From the NCBI GenBank assembly GCA_013115135.1, contig JABANP010000743.1:1-19823 (forward strand): a stretch of 19,823 bases of DNA. The letters are read 5' to 3'. The notes below the pieces were generated by a model that searched no databases, was not told where the DNA came from, and saw only the letters and a program-made list of their open reading frames with translations. Numbering within the stretch: the stretch's first letter is position 1; each line of letters begins with the position of its first letter. Below, in pieces: positions 10,828 to 19,808 of this stretch. Source of the stretch: Perkinsus olseni (Eukaryota > Perkinsozoa > Perkinsida > Perkinsidae). A program made the position numbers and the translations under genes.

Positions 10828-11211
10828 GACGGAAGTGCCGGGACTGCATTCTTGTAGCCCCACACGAGGTAGCAATGAAAGCGGCGCCAACACGCGATTG
10901 ATTGCCTATCAATGATTGGTGAGATGGTTTTGACACACTGCCGAACAGGACAACTCGACGGTACACGAGATGGCAGCAGCGAAGAGGCTCATCAGACGAC
11001 GCGATGGTTCGATTCATGACTCTCAGCATGCGAGAGCTTTTGCATCAGCAGCAGCAGCTGATTGGTGAACGCAGCATGCCTGCTCGTGGCCGCCCTTCCC
11101 ATATCTTCCTAATTGATAACCAAACACAGCTTTCCTTCAACAACAACGAGGAGTACCATCATAACCATGAAGACCCTTGCACAATCAATAGACGTGTGAC
11201 GGCCGCCCCTT
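10798..11211. other. Intergenic region between ankyrin and TTC12-like genes
   Basis: These 414 nt hold the 3' flank of the ankyrin gene and the 5' flank of the TTC12-like gene. I see no reliable coding frame, tRNA or repeat beyond a short CAGCAG run at 11045-11060. It is the longest host intergenic space fully inside the window and the most likely place for a promoter shared by the minus-strand genes downstream, but no promoter element is recognisable. Confidence 0.5.
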
Positions 11212-13094
11212 TCATCTTCGCTGTCCCCTCCCGGCAGTCCTAGGTGTTAGTAAAGGCCTCTGTAAGAGTCTTCTAGGGGTCAGCAGCTTCGGCCGGATAC
11301 TCGCTCCGGCTGACTTTGGCCGAGCCTTAACATTACTGAGCTTCTTCATGCTTCTCCCACGACCAAACCGTTGATCAGCCCGCGCCGCCAATTTCGCACG
11401 GTACTTATGGCACATTTTATTGAGGTAAGGATGCGTCACGGAGAAGGCCAGCTTACCAAAGGGTTCATCAGGCTCCCATTCGCCCAGCGTGTCGAGTGAG
11501 ATACGAGCCTCTCTAGCATAGGCCTCGAGCATAGCCAACATCATCTGAAAGGGAATGCTATCGTACGACACATTCACTGCTTAACCTATTGAATGAACGA
11601 GCGAATTGCAACACTATCACAAATGAGCGGCAGAAAATGAGCCCGCGTGATAGATTCCGCAGCACTCAAGCCACTGCTCACGAGCTTTATGGAACGTACA
11701 AAAGGCGCAGCCCATGTGCGTGTACATGCATTCCCATTTACCTGTAGCCTTCCCTTGTTCTCGGCCAGCATGAAGGGAGACACTCCACCATTGGTTCTCT
11801 GCGTGATGTGCTTCAAGTTAACACATCTTGCAGTACTGCACAACGTCTCCACAGCAGCGAAGTGACCCTTCTCGACCGCAGCGAAAAGAGCATTGCGACC
11901 AGTACAAGTGCAGGTATCGACCTTCGCTCCGCCGAGCAAGAGAACTCTTATCACCCCGTCCGCCGCCCCATTCTCGCAGGCCAGGTACAAAGGGCTCTTG
12001 CCCGAGGGCAGCACGACGTTAGGATCGCACACTTTCAACAGTAAGCCTATCATCTTCTCCGCTCGCTCCGGTCTCGGTGCCGTGGCAGCCAGGAAGAGGG
12101 GAGAAGGCGAGCCCTCCAAAAAGAGATTCCTGCGGCTCTGCGTTCCACTTCTGTATCCATTACTAGCATTGAGGGTCTCGCTGTTGGTCTGGGAATGAAC
12201 TTCCGTTATAGCAGACCGCAGCCACAACCTGGATGCTTGATAGGCTATAAAACCTTCGACGATGCACTTGACCAGGAGATCGTCTTGCCAGTAGCATGCC
12301 GAGCTCAGCGCCTTGGTGACCACTTCCACTAGCCTCTGATGCTCGAAACCGGGGCCCTCAGCTGGTACGACAGGAAGGCGGTAGTCGATGGCGCACTGGT
12401 TGGCGAGGTATCTTATCATCACCCTTGCAGTTGACAAGAAGCCTTCACTCAGTTCAATCTTCTCAGTGTCCTTACACTTACGTACGAGTAGGTGCACAGG
12501 ACAGTTCTGCTCGACCGAAGGGTCTCCCACTACGTTCGCCCTTGACTCTAACAGCAGCTTAGCCATCTCCCCCGTCCTCACGTCTTGCGGAACGGGCGTG
12601 GCTCTAGAAGCGCACTCAACCAAGGGCGCGGGTACTGGGACCGAGGCTTTGCACGACGGGTTCACCAGGGAGTACACTTCCACGGGATTCACGACGCTCA
12701 GGAGGTACTCCAGCGTATCGCTATGACCACCTCTCACAGCGAGCGTTAGGGCGCCGCCGGATAAGGCACCATAAGCCCATTTACGATTGCCGATAAGGCG
12801 ACGAATGAATTTGGTCAAACCATAGGAGGCTGCCACGTTACACGCATCCCGAGCGGCTTTCAAGCTTCTAGTACTGCGCCGAGCTACGTTAACCATGGTA
12901 AGCAGATCACCGAGGCTCTGAGGGACGACTGGGGAGTCCTTAGGTGGGTCGAAAAGTTCGATAAATTGTCGGTAAGCGCAGTTGGCGGTGATGCTGAGCA
13001 TGCCCCTATTGCAGGCCATAAGGCGAGCATGGTCGAAGGAATCGCAGAACTCCAAAATGGAGAAGTAAATGTCCTCTGGAACCTCCGATAACAT
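11212..13094 (-). CDS. Ankyrin-repeat protein with F-box-like N-terminus, 2 exons
   Basis: Exon 1 (13094-11742, 451 codons) and exon 2 (11544-11212) join in phase 0 to give 561 aa. Residues 1-45 (MLSEVPEDIYFSILEFCD and following) have the hydrophobic spacing of an F-box-like helix set. An isolated ankyrin-like unit lies near 112-136 (GGALTLAVRGGHSDTLEYLL). Three to four more lie at about 329-465: SPLFLAATA, KSPLYLACENGAADGVIRVLL, RNALFAAVEKGHFAAVETL and VSPFMLAENKGRLQ, the last continuing across the intron into MMLAMLEAYAREA. The end is strongly basic (Arg/Lys/Pro-rich), which could bind nucleic acid or be a localisation signal. Function is probably protein-protein recognition; a ubiquitin-ligase adaptor role would follow only if the F-box is real. 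The 197-nt intron (11545-11741) keeps translation going into an unrelated 52-residue tail if retained. The retrotransposon lies 134 bp upstream of the ATG. Confidence 0.75.
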
Positions 13095-13134
13095 TGTTAA
13101 ATTACTTGATATGAACTGAGAAATCACCCTTACC
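13095..13134 (-). promoter_or_regulatory. Candidate spliced-leader acceptor of the ankyrin gene
   Basis: On the minus strand GATTTCTCAG ends at 13116, 21 nt before the ATG at 13094. A GTAAGG donor-like motif starts at 13133, only 18 nt upstream. As a cis intron that would be far shorter than any other here (41-256 nt for secure ones), so the CAG is more likely a trans-splice acceptor. Confidence 0.4.
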
Positions 13135-13224
13135 TGAGCGCAGTGCACCGGCGACCAAACTGCGCTGTCTGACTCGCGCGCGCCATCTTAATCGATTATC
13201 GTAGACCAGAGTTGTGTTACGTGG

Positions 13225-13228
13225 GGCG
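13225..13228. repeat. Left target-site duplication GGCG
   Basis: GGCG directly precedes the TG of the 5' LTR and recurs directly after the CA of the 3' LTR. The duplication is four bases: the fifth base differs on both sides. Confidence 0.8.
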
Positions 13229-13695
13229 TGTCGTGGGACTACTGCAAGCATCGTCACAAGACTGCGTCTTGCTGTCTTCGTATTCTCAAGTATCTTAGCC
13301 TAAGCGTGCAAGATTCTTGTGTGATGGCCGTTTCCTAGCACAGTAGCGCTAGCGCCCATCGTTTCGTTCTTTCATCTGCAACCATTGCTTGAGTCATTTG
13401 CATTGTGCATTGAGATTAGGACGATCCATCTCATTATATATCACTAATTCGTGGCATAGTTGCGATACTCGCTCTCGCTCGTTCGCTTCACTCATTGTGA
13501 TCCCGAATGTCATTGTGTCAGCATTCTTTGCCGCGTTTCTTTAATCGGCCCCGTGCGTCTGATATTCGCCTCCCGCTTATATCGACCACTGGTATTGCTG
13601 ATTCATCGTCTCTGGCTGGCTATCCGTCAAAGTATTGGTATTGGCTATACCCCGATTTGCTGTTGGGTTAAGTTGGTTGCGCTAGGACCACAACA
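13229..13695 (+). repeat. 5' LTR
   Basis: 467 bp bounded by TGTCGTGG and CCACAACA, which are inverted repeats matching at 7 of 8 positions with the canonical TG...CA ends. It matches the 3' LTR at every position except 13594 (A here, G at 19703). It contains a TATATAT box, a 6-bp stem with a 3-nt loop (CAAGAC-TGC-GTCTTG, 13257-13271) and a perfect 10-bp palindrome (GCGCTAGCGC, 13346-13355). No canonical AATAAA is seen. Confidence 0.95.
13435..13441 (+). promoter_or_regulatory. Candidate TATA box of the LTR promoter
   Basis: TATATAT lies about 207 nt into the 5' LTR and again at 19544-19550 in the 3' LTR. It is the only clear TATA-like element in the LTR. Transcription would be expected to start roughly 25-35 nt downstream. 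Promoter use is inferred. Confidence 0.4.
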
Positions 13696-13742
13696 GTATT
13701 TATTAAAGAAACGTCATTATTTGGTGGACGACTACCCCAACT
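13696..13742 (+). other. Retrotransposon leader, including weak primer-binding-site candidate
   Basis: Only 47 nt separate the 5' LTR from the Gag-Pol ATG. A tRNA primer site would normally begin with TGG within a few bases of the LTR. Here the first TGG is at 13722, 26 nt away. The tRNA 3' end it would imply lacks the conserved C at position 61, so a standard tRNA primer is not supported. Confidence 0.3.
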
Positions 13743-16700
13743 ATGATGCCTGCTTCTGGATCTGGGAATCAAGGTTCTGATGGCGATACCCACTCGAACC
13801 TGTACTCGGCAGAAGATGGTTTATCTGATCGTGAACGTCGAGCTAAACTACTTGAGGACAACACCCGCAACAACAACAACAACAATCGTGGTACGTCTGA
13901 ATCATCACAAAGACCTACTGGTGGTAGTACTGATTCATTAAGGGCGAATGTTGTGGACAACTCTCAAGATGCTCCTCGTACATCTCCGACGTCATCGCTC
14001 ACTCAACTGTTCCGTGAGTGTGCTATGAAGAATGGTTATGCAACTCCTACCTTGGACTGTGTACAAGTTATGTATTCCGCTTTACAGTACCCTACAAGCT
14101 CATGCTATGAGACTGTGAGGACATCCTGGAAGTGCCCAAGTGTTGCTAATCTGGCGATTGAAGCTAAGAAGTGGTTATCTCAGATCGACAAGTCTGTCGA
14201 CCTTATCAAGGTTAAGGATGCCGCTGGTTTTCAACGTCAACTCCAACGATCTCTTGATCTCCTCGAGAACGAGTGTGGCTTCAATTCCCCTCTAACGTTC
14301 ACTGTCGTGGTCTACTGGCTGATGGACACCTCTTGTCCTAAGCGCCTGGTAGTGCGCACTGCTATCCATGACTGGTTGATACGCCCTACTGGATCGAGTA
14401 AGAGATCTGATGAGTCTGCTGGTGTTATCGATTACTTTAACGCCGATGGTTATCGCTGGTTAATTTCGAGTGATTGGGAGTCTGGCTGGTCATCCCTGGC
14501 TGCGTATGTTATCAATTCTCTGATCAGTTCTGATCGTGGTCATGTGGATTTGGTCAAGCTACGTCAAGACTGGCTCAATACCAAGCAGAAGACTGATTCG
14601 GCGCCGCTATATTTATCTAAGGAGAGTGAGGCTTATCAGCTTTATACTGATGCGCTTCTACGGTTCAATCTGGCTCTTCCTAGTACCTTTGATCGAGTTA
14701 CCTCTCTCATTGGCAACTCTAATGCTGACTTGAGGGCTTATGTCTCTAAGACTATTAGAGATAACGAGGCTAAGGTACACGACTTATCTTATGGTGACTG
14801 TCAGGATATGTTTATGAAGTTCCACCGTAAGACTACCATGGTTCTTCCTTGGGATGATCCCAAGAATGCCAAGGTCATGAACATTGCTTCTCCAAGTAAC
14901 GCCAAAGGAGCTACTACGGTTCTTGATAAGCCTGGTTCTACTGTTTCGACTACTTCGGCGAGAAACCAGACTAGTGGTGCTGGAGACAAGCAAGCTAAGG
15001 ACAACGAGCTCTCTAAGAAGCCCCGTTGTAAATGGTGTCGTAGACGTGGTCACAAGGAGTCTGATTGCTGGTTCAAACCAGATGCAAGCTCTGCTCAAGG
15101 TGAGAAGGATGAGTCCTCGCCATCTGCCACGGCTACTCAAGGTCAAGCCTCTTCCGAGTCTTCTGGCAAGCAAGGTACTAACCAGAACAACAAGGCCGGT
15201 AAGAAGGGAAAGCCTTATAACCCCAACTTCCAAAAGAAGACCACTTCTAAGTCGACTTCGTCGGGTGCGACTACTAGAGACTCTGGTGCTGTCACGAGAT
15301 CTCAGACGGGCAAGCTACCTGCTACTACTCCTTCGTCGTATTCCTCTAACAAGACCTTTGCTATCCTACCCAAGATGCCTGAAGATGGTGACGTTAACGT
15401 CTGTGCTGCGCCGGGTTCTGGGTCCGTCAAGTTGCTCTACATCGACTTGGGGATATCGGAGAAGAATCTCCCTTATCAGTGTATATTGGATACTGCATCT
15501 TGTTATACCTTGGTTGGCCCTGGAGTACTAGGCCTACCCGGAGTGACTGCTGAGCCTGTGAACTCATCAGCCTCTACCTTCAGTGGTCATACTTTGGATA
15601 TTACTCATGAGGTTATCTTACCTGTATCTCTCGGTACAGATCATAAGTTTAATGTCAGGGCGCATGTCTGCGCTACTGAGTCTCTGCTGAGAAGTGATCA
15701 ACTCTTATTTGGTTTGGGTACCTTATCTAATATGGGAGCTGTCATCGATCTGGACGAGCCGTCGGTTCACTTCTCCGCTCTCAAGGTCAACTGTAAGCTC
15801 TATCCGGTTGGAGATCCGCCTGGAGTTGCTGTGGTTCAATCGGCTGACACCGTGAACTCTGGTAATGACGACGACGCTGACCTTGACCAGATATTTAGTG
15901 GGTTCTCTCTACCTACTGCTAACTTTGGTGTGTCCCCTTCTCATCCTACGATAAGACCGGTGCCATGGAGAGGCTATGACCCTACACGGCAGGAGAAACT
16001 CACCGAGTTACTCGGGGAGCTTGAGTCTCAAGGAGTTATTGAGAAGGTGAGTCCCGACCAGACCGAGGATCTTCATGTTAGTAGGGCCTTCGCTATCCGC
16101 AAGAAGGAGCTCTCTGAAGACGGTGAGGTCAAGTGGAGACTCGTGGTGGACTTCCGAAGGGTGAATTCAAGGCTGACGACTGAAACTGAGGATTTACGGG
16201 AGTATGTCGACAGCGCCGACCGTATGGTCAGGAGTATCCCTAGTACGGCGAAGTGGTATGCTCTGGTGGATGTCAGCAATGCCTTTCATTGCATCCCCAT
16301 AACTGCGCAATCTACTTCGGCGGTTGGTGTTACGGATGGGCAATCTTTCTGGAAGTATCGGCGTCTACCCCAAGGACTATCTTGTTCTCCATTGTGGTGG
16401 GGTTACGCGATGAAGGTCTTCTTGTCGACTCTGACAGGGGAAGATTTAAGCTCACTAGAAGGTTGTGGCTACTGTAGCTATGTTGATGATATAGTGGTCT
16501 ACGCCGACACCAAAGAGCTATGTGAACGTCGACTTCGGCGACTCTTGAAGGCTCTAACCCTTGCTGGGTTGACCCCTAACTATAAGAAGACTCAACCAGT
16601 GTCATCAAGTGTTGAAGTCTGTGGTATCGTCTTGGACAATGGTGGTTGGTATTTAAGCTCCAGTCATCAACAACAGATCCGAGATATGGTCAAGAAGATC

Positions 16701-19307
16701 CCGACTACTCCTTATGAGTTGAGGAGCGCTTTGGGTATCATTCAATATAATAGGTCGTTGTGGTCTCCCTCCTCTTTGGACGCCTCTGCTACTGACTCTC
16801 TGGCATCTCTTGCTAGGCCGTTCTATGACGTCTTGCTCGAGTACAACACCAAGGGCCAAGGCAACTCTAAAAGGGTTCGATTGAGATGGGATGATGATCT
16901 TCAACGAGCTTGGGATAAGTTATTTTCTGCGGTCTCTCTTAAGCCTCAGAATCTACATCAACATGGTGAACTTCTACCCCCTGATTGGGTCTGGGTGATT
17001 ACTTGTGACTCTAGTGATCGCGCAGGAGCTGGTGCTTTATGGCGCTGCCCTCGTCCCCAAGATCTATCCAATGTGGATCACGCTTACCTCAACGAGCATG
17101 CTGAGATTATCGACCATTGGTCTGAGTCCTATCATGGTCCAGCTACTAGATGGCCTATCTTCGATAGAGAATGCTATGCTCTGGTAAGAAGCCTTGTGAA
17201 GTTCAAGACCATCCTCATCTCTACCCTCGGTATCCCGACTGGTGATGGCGGAGGAAGCTCCTCTTCATCCTCTCCTCCTGATACCGACTATGACTTTGTG
17301 GTCATGAGTGATAACACGACTACTCTCGCAAGTTGGAGAAATCTCACTTTCCCTACTGATGGTGTGAGAGGGCGAAGGTTTATCACTTGGCAAGAGAAGG
17401 TCTATCCTCTCTGTCATTATCGTGTACTGTGGAAGTTCATCCCCGGTCACACCAACTTCATCGCTGATGTCTTCTCGAGGGCTCTCAACTCGTTGGTCCC
17501 CATTCCCCCGAGCGACTTGGTATTTGCTATTGGTGCTGACTCCGGTGACTCGGGCGGGTCTTCTTCCTCAGGGTGTTTGTCTGATGTTGTCCTACGACGC
17601 CGTATCGCTGAGGCTCAACGTTATGACATCACCACGAAGTATTCTTCGGTGACTTTGGCGGACATCTATGAAGCTCTTCAAGATGCCGAGGTTGTTGATG
17701 ATACTTCTACTCCGGCTCATAGGCTCTGTGCATCTGGAAGGTTCACTCTGGATGATGACGGTGTCCTACTGATCTACATTCCCATAGGCGACGACTATAG
17801 GTGGGTTCCCTTCCTTCCTATTGGTGGTGACTTCCGAGATTACCAGTACGTTGCCACGGACGACTCCGATGATGTAGACAGGACTAAGCCTATGCCTATA
17901 CGTGAGTTCATCCTCTGGATGGTACATGATTGTGGTGGACATCCCGGACGAACACGATCATACAACCTCCTTAGGGATAATTGCTGGTTCCCTGGTATGG
18001 CTAACTACGTGAGAAGTTACTGTCGTTCCTGCCCTTATTGTGCTCCTCGACGACTTCCACATCAGCCACCTACTCCGGCTACCTTTGATCTCCCTCCTCG
18101 ACGGCGATTCCAAGATATTGCCTTGGATCATGTTGATCCTAGGAGACCTGCAGTTAATGGCTTGGATCACATTCTGACCATTACCTGTCTAACGTCAGGG
18201 TTTACTCTTTATTGCCCTATGAGCTCTACTAGTTCTTCAGCGACGGCTTTGGTGCTATACTCCTCGTGGATAAGCGTGTTTGGATGGCCGCGAAGGATAT
18301 TGAGTGATAATTCAAGCTCGTATACAAGTCAGTTGTGGCAAGATCTAGGCCTCCTATGTGGAGTACGCTTGACGAGGAGTACACCGTACTATCCCGCCTC
18401 TAATGGCCAGGTAGAACGGAAGAATGGTGATCTACGTCGGTTGTTAGACCTCTTCCCCAACGAGCACAGATGGGATCTCCTCTGTAAGTTAGCTCAGTTG
18501 ATGGTCAACTTCACCACCGAGTCCCATTCTAAGCCTAGTCCATCAATGTTGGCTATTGGTCTAGATCATGGACACCCAACTCCCTTACATCTACTACTTC
18601 CTGACTCTACAGAGAGGGATGATGTGCCTGAGGATGTGTCCGAGGATTGGAATCAACTTATGAACCTGAAGACCGAGGTCATGACCAATATTTCCACATG
18701 GTTGGATGCATTCTATGGACAACGTTGTGATCAACGACTTTCTACGTCTGATGCTCAAGTAGCTTCTGGTGCCCAAGTGCCTGAACCTCTACAAGTTGGT
18801 CAGAAGGTCTATTGGAAACCTCCTAGGGGTGGTTCTGGTAGAGATCCTCTTCAACCGGTTCCTGCGGTGGTACTCAACTGCTTGATACGTCGGAAGGGCG
18901 TCTACTCTATTCGTTTAGAGAAGGACTCAAAGGTTATGACTGTTAATGGTCGCTACCTTATCCCGGTCGACGACTTTACTCATCGAGGAGTTGCTCTGAG
19001 AACAGCTCATATGTCAACTGCGGCATTTGAGAAAGGTGATGTTCTACTCATCGAGTTCCTCGACGACAACACTAAGATCTACTTTGGCGAGTTCCTTTAT
19101 TGGACCTCTACGGGTCGCCTTATGGTCCAGCCTCTCGAGCTCAAGGGTTCTACTCTCAGCCCAAGCACTCATTCGAGATTGGTTATCGAGATCACCAAGG
19201 TTAACTCTGAGGTGGCACCATTCCAACTCACCACGACGAGACGTATTCCTGCTGCGGTACTTCGACAACTGCGACGCCTTGGCTTCTTGACCGCTGCAAC
19301 TGCTTAA
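13743..19307 (+). CDS. gag-pol: Gag-Pol polyprotein of the LTR retrotransposon
   Basis: One 1854-aa frame without a frameshift or stop between Gag and Pol. Residues 1-80 are polar with an asparagine run. The Gag body (about 85-380) is followed by a zinc knuckle C429-x2-C432-x4-H437-x4-C442. The aspartic protease has D583-T584-A585 and a C-terminal LFGLGTL strand (655-661). Reverse transcriptase shows WRLVVDFRRVN (798-808), catalytic D843 in LVDVSNAFHCIPI, RRLPQGLSCSP (873-883) and YVDD (913-916). RNase H carries D1089, E1143, D1190 and HTNFIADVFSR with D1242. Integrase has H1395-x4-H1400-x29-C1430-x2-C1433 and the triad D1462, D1522, E1558 (35 residues between the last two). A beta-rich GPY/F-like segment (VGQKVYWKP, 1685-1693) follows, then about 100 residues of unknown function. 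All catalytic residues are present. DTA replaces the usual DTG/DSG, a variant known in some retroelements. Gag and Pol must be separated by the protease, with no visible means of making more Gag than Pol. Confidence 0.93.
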   Translation: MMPASGSGNQGSDGDTHSNLYSAEDGLSDRERRAKLLEDNTRNNNNNNRGTSESSQRPTGGSTDSLRANVVDNSQDAPRTSPTSSLTQLFRECAMKNGYATPTLDCVQVMYSALQYPTSSCYETVRTSWKCPSVANLAIEAKKWLSQIDKSVDLIKVKDAAGFQRQLQRSLDLLENECGFNSPLTFTVVVYWLMDTSCPKRLVVRTAIHDWLIRPTGSSKRSDESAGVIDYFNADGYRWLISSDWESGWSSLAAYVINSLISSDRGHVDLVKLRQDWLNTKQKTDSAPLYLSKESEAYQLYTDALLRFNLALPSTFDRVTSLIGNSNADLRAYVSKTIRDNEAKVHDLSYGDCQDMFMKFHRKTTMVLPWDDPKNAKVMNIASPSNAKGATTVLDKPGSTVSTTSARNQTSGAGDKQAKDNELSKKPRCKWCRRRGHKESDCWFKPDASSAQGEKDESSPSATATQGQASSESSGKQGTNQNNKAGKKGKPYNPNFQKKTTSKSTSSGATTRDSGAVTRSQTGKLPATTPSSYSSNKTFAILPKMPEDGDVNVCAAPGSGSVKLLYIDLGISEKNLPYQCILDTASCYTLVGPGVLGLPGVTAEPVNSSASTFSGHTLDITHEVILPVSLGTDHKFNVRAHVCATESLLRSDQLLFGLGTLSNMGAVIDLDEPSVHFSALKVNCKLYPVGDPPGVAVVQSADTVNSGNDDDADLDQIFSGFSLPTANFGVSPSHPTIRPVPWRGYDPTRQEKLTELLGELESQGVIEKVSPDQTEDLHVSRAFAIRKKELSEDGEVKWRLVVDFRRVNSRLTTETEDLREYVDSADRMVRSIPSTAKWYALVDVSNAFHCIPITAQSTSAVGVTDGQSFWKYRRLPQGLSCSPLWWGYAMKVFLSTLTGEDLSSLEGCGYCSYVDDIVVYADTKELCERRLRRLLKALTLAGLTPNYKKTQPVSSSVEVCGIVLDNGGWYLSSSHQQQIRDMVKKIPTTPYELRSALGIIQYNRSLWSPSSLDASATDSLASLARPFYDVLLEYNTKGQGNSKRVRLRWDDDLQRAWDKLFSAVSLKPQNLHQHGELLPPDWVWVITCDSSDRAGAGALWRCPRPQDLSNVDHAYLNEHAEIIDHWSESYHGPATRWPIFDRECYALVRSLVKFKTILISTLGIPTGDGGGSSSSSSPPDTDYDFVVMSDNTTTLASWRNLTFPTDGVRGRRFITWQEKVYPLCHYRVLWKFIPGHTNFIADVFSRALNSLVPIPPSDLVFAIGADSGDSGGSSSSGCLSDVVLRRRIAEAQRYDITTKYSSVTLADIYEALQDAEVVDDTSTPAHRLCASGRFTLDDDGVLLIYIPIGDDYRWVPFLPIGGDFRDYQYVATDDSDDVDRTKPMPIREFILWMVHDCGGHPGRTRSYNLLRDNCWFPGMANYVRSYCRSCPYCAPRRLPHQPPTPATFDLPPRRRFQDIALDHVDPRRPAVNGLDHILTITCLTSGFTLYCPMSSTSSSATALVLYSSWISVFGWPRRILSDNSSSYTSQLWQDLGLLCGVRLTRSTPYYPASNGQVERKNGDLRRLLDLFPNEHRWDLLCKLAQLMVNFTTESHSKPSPSMLAIGLDHGHPTPLHLLLPDSTERDDVPEDVSEDWNQLMNLKTEVMTNISTWLDAFYGQRCDQRLSTSDAQVASGAQVPEPLQVGQKVYWKPPRGGSGRDPLQPVPAVVLNCLIRRKGVYSIRLEKDSKVMTVNGRYLIPVDDFTHRGVALRTAHMSTAAFEKGDVLLIEFLDDNTKIYFGEFLYWTSTGRLMVQPLELKGSTLSPSTHSRLVIEITKVNSEVAPFQLTTTRRIPAAVLRQLRRLGFLTAATA

Positions 19308-19322
19308 GAAGACAGTTCCATC

Positions 19323-19337
19323 AGTGGGGGCTGGTAT
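19323..19337 (+). other. Candidate polypurine tract
   Basis: A short G-rich stretch (AGTGGGGGCTGGTAT) directly abuts the 3' LTR, where plus-strand DNA synthesis should be primed. It is interrupted by pyrimidines, so it is a weak example, but its position is right. Confidence 0.4.
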
Positions 19338-19804
19338 TGTCGTGGGACTACTGCAAGCATCGTCACAAGACTGCGTCTTGCTGTCTTCGTATTCTCAAGT
19401 ATCTTAGCCTAAGCGTGCAAGATTCTTGTGTGATGGCCGTTTCCTAGCACAGTAGCGCTAGCGCCCATCGTTTCGTTCTTTCATCTGCAACCATTGCTTG
19501 AGTCATTTGCATTGTGCATTGAGATTAGGACGATCCATCTCATTATATATCACTAATTCGTGGCATAGTTGCGATACTCGCTCTCGCTCGTTCGCTTCAC
19601 TCATTGTGATCCCGAATGTCATTGTGTCAGCATTCTTTGCCGCGTTTCTTTAATCGGCCCCGTGCGTCTGATATTCGCCTCCCGCTTATATCGACCACTG
19701 GTGTTGCTGATTCATCGTCTCTGGCTGGCTATCCGTCAAAGTATTGGTATTGGCTATACCCCGATTTGCTGTTGGGTTAAGTTGGTTGCGCTAGGACCAC
19801 AACA
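19338..19804 (+). repeat. 3' LTR
   Basis: 467 bp, one mismatch with the 5' LTR (G at 19703). It begins 30 nt after the Gag-Pol stop and ends with CCACAACA. Confidence 0.95.
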
Positions 19805-19808
19805 GGCG
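19805..19808. repeat. Right target-site duplication GGCG
   Basis: Matches the four bases before the 5' LTR. Only 15 further host bases remain to the right edge. Confidence 0.8.

Larger units (their letters stand above)
13229..19804 (+). mobile_element. Complete Ty3/gypsy-type LTR retrotransposon (6576 bp)
   Basis: The element consists of two 467-bp LTRs, a 47-nt leader, one Gag-Pol frame of 1854 codons and a 30-nt segment before the 3' LTR. It is flanked by a GGCG duplication. The order protease, reverse transcriptase, RNase H, integrase assigns it to the Ty3/gypsy side and excludes Ty1/copia, in which integrase precedes reverse transcriptase. The LTRs differ at a single base and the frame has no breaks, so the copy is probably recent and may still be mobile. 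No envelope-like frame is present. Confidence 0.95.

Noticed and set aside
13696..13742. Canonical tRNA primer-binding site at 13722
   Set aside because: Too far from the LTR, and the implied tRNA 3' end violates the conserved T-arm C61.
13460..13780. Open frame across the LTR and leader, repeated at 19569-19811
   Set aside because: It lies in LTR regulatory sequence, overlaps the Gag-Pol start in another frame and has no protein-like conservation signal.
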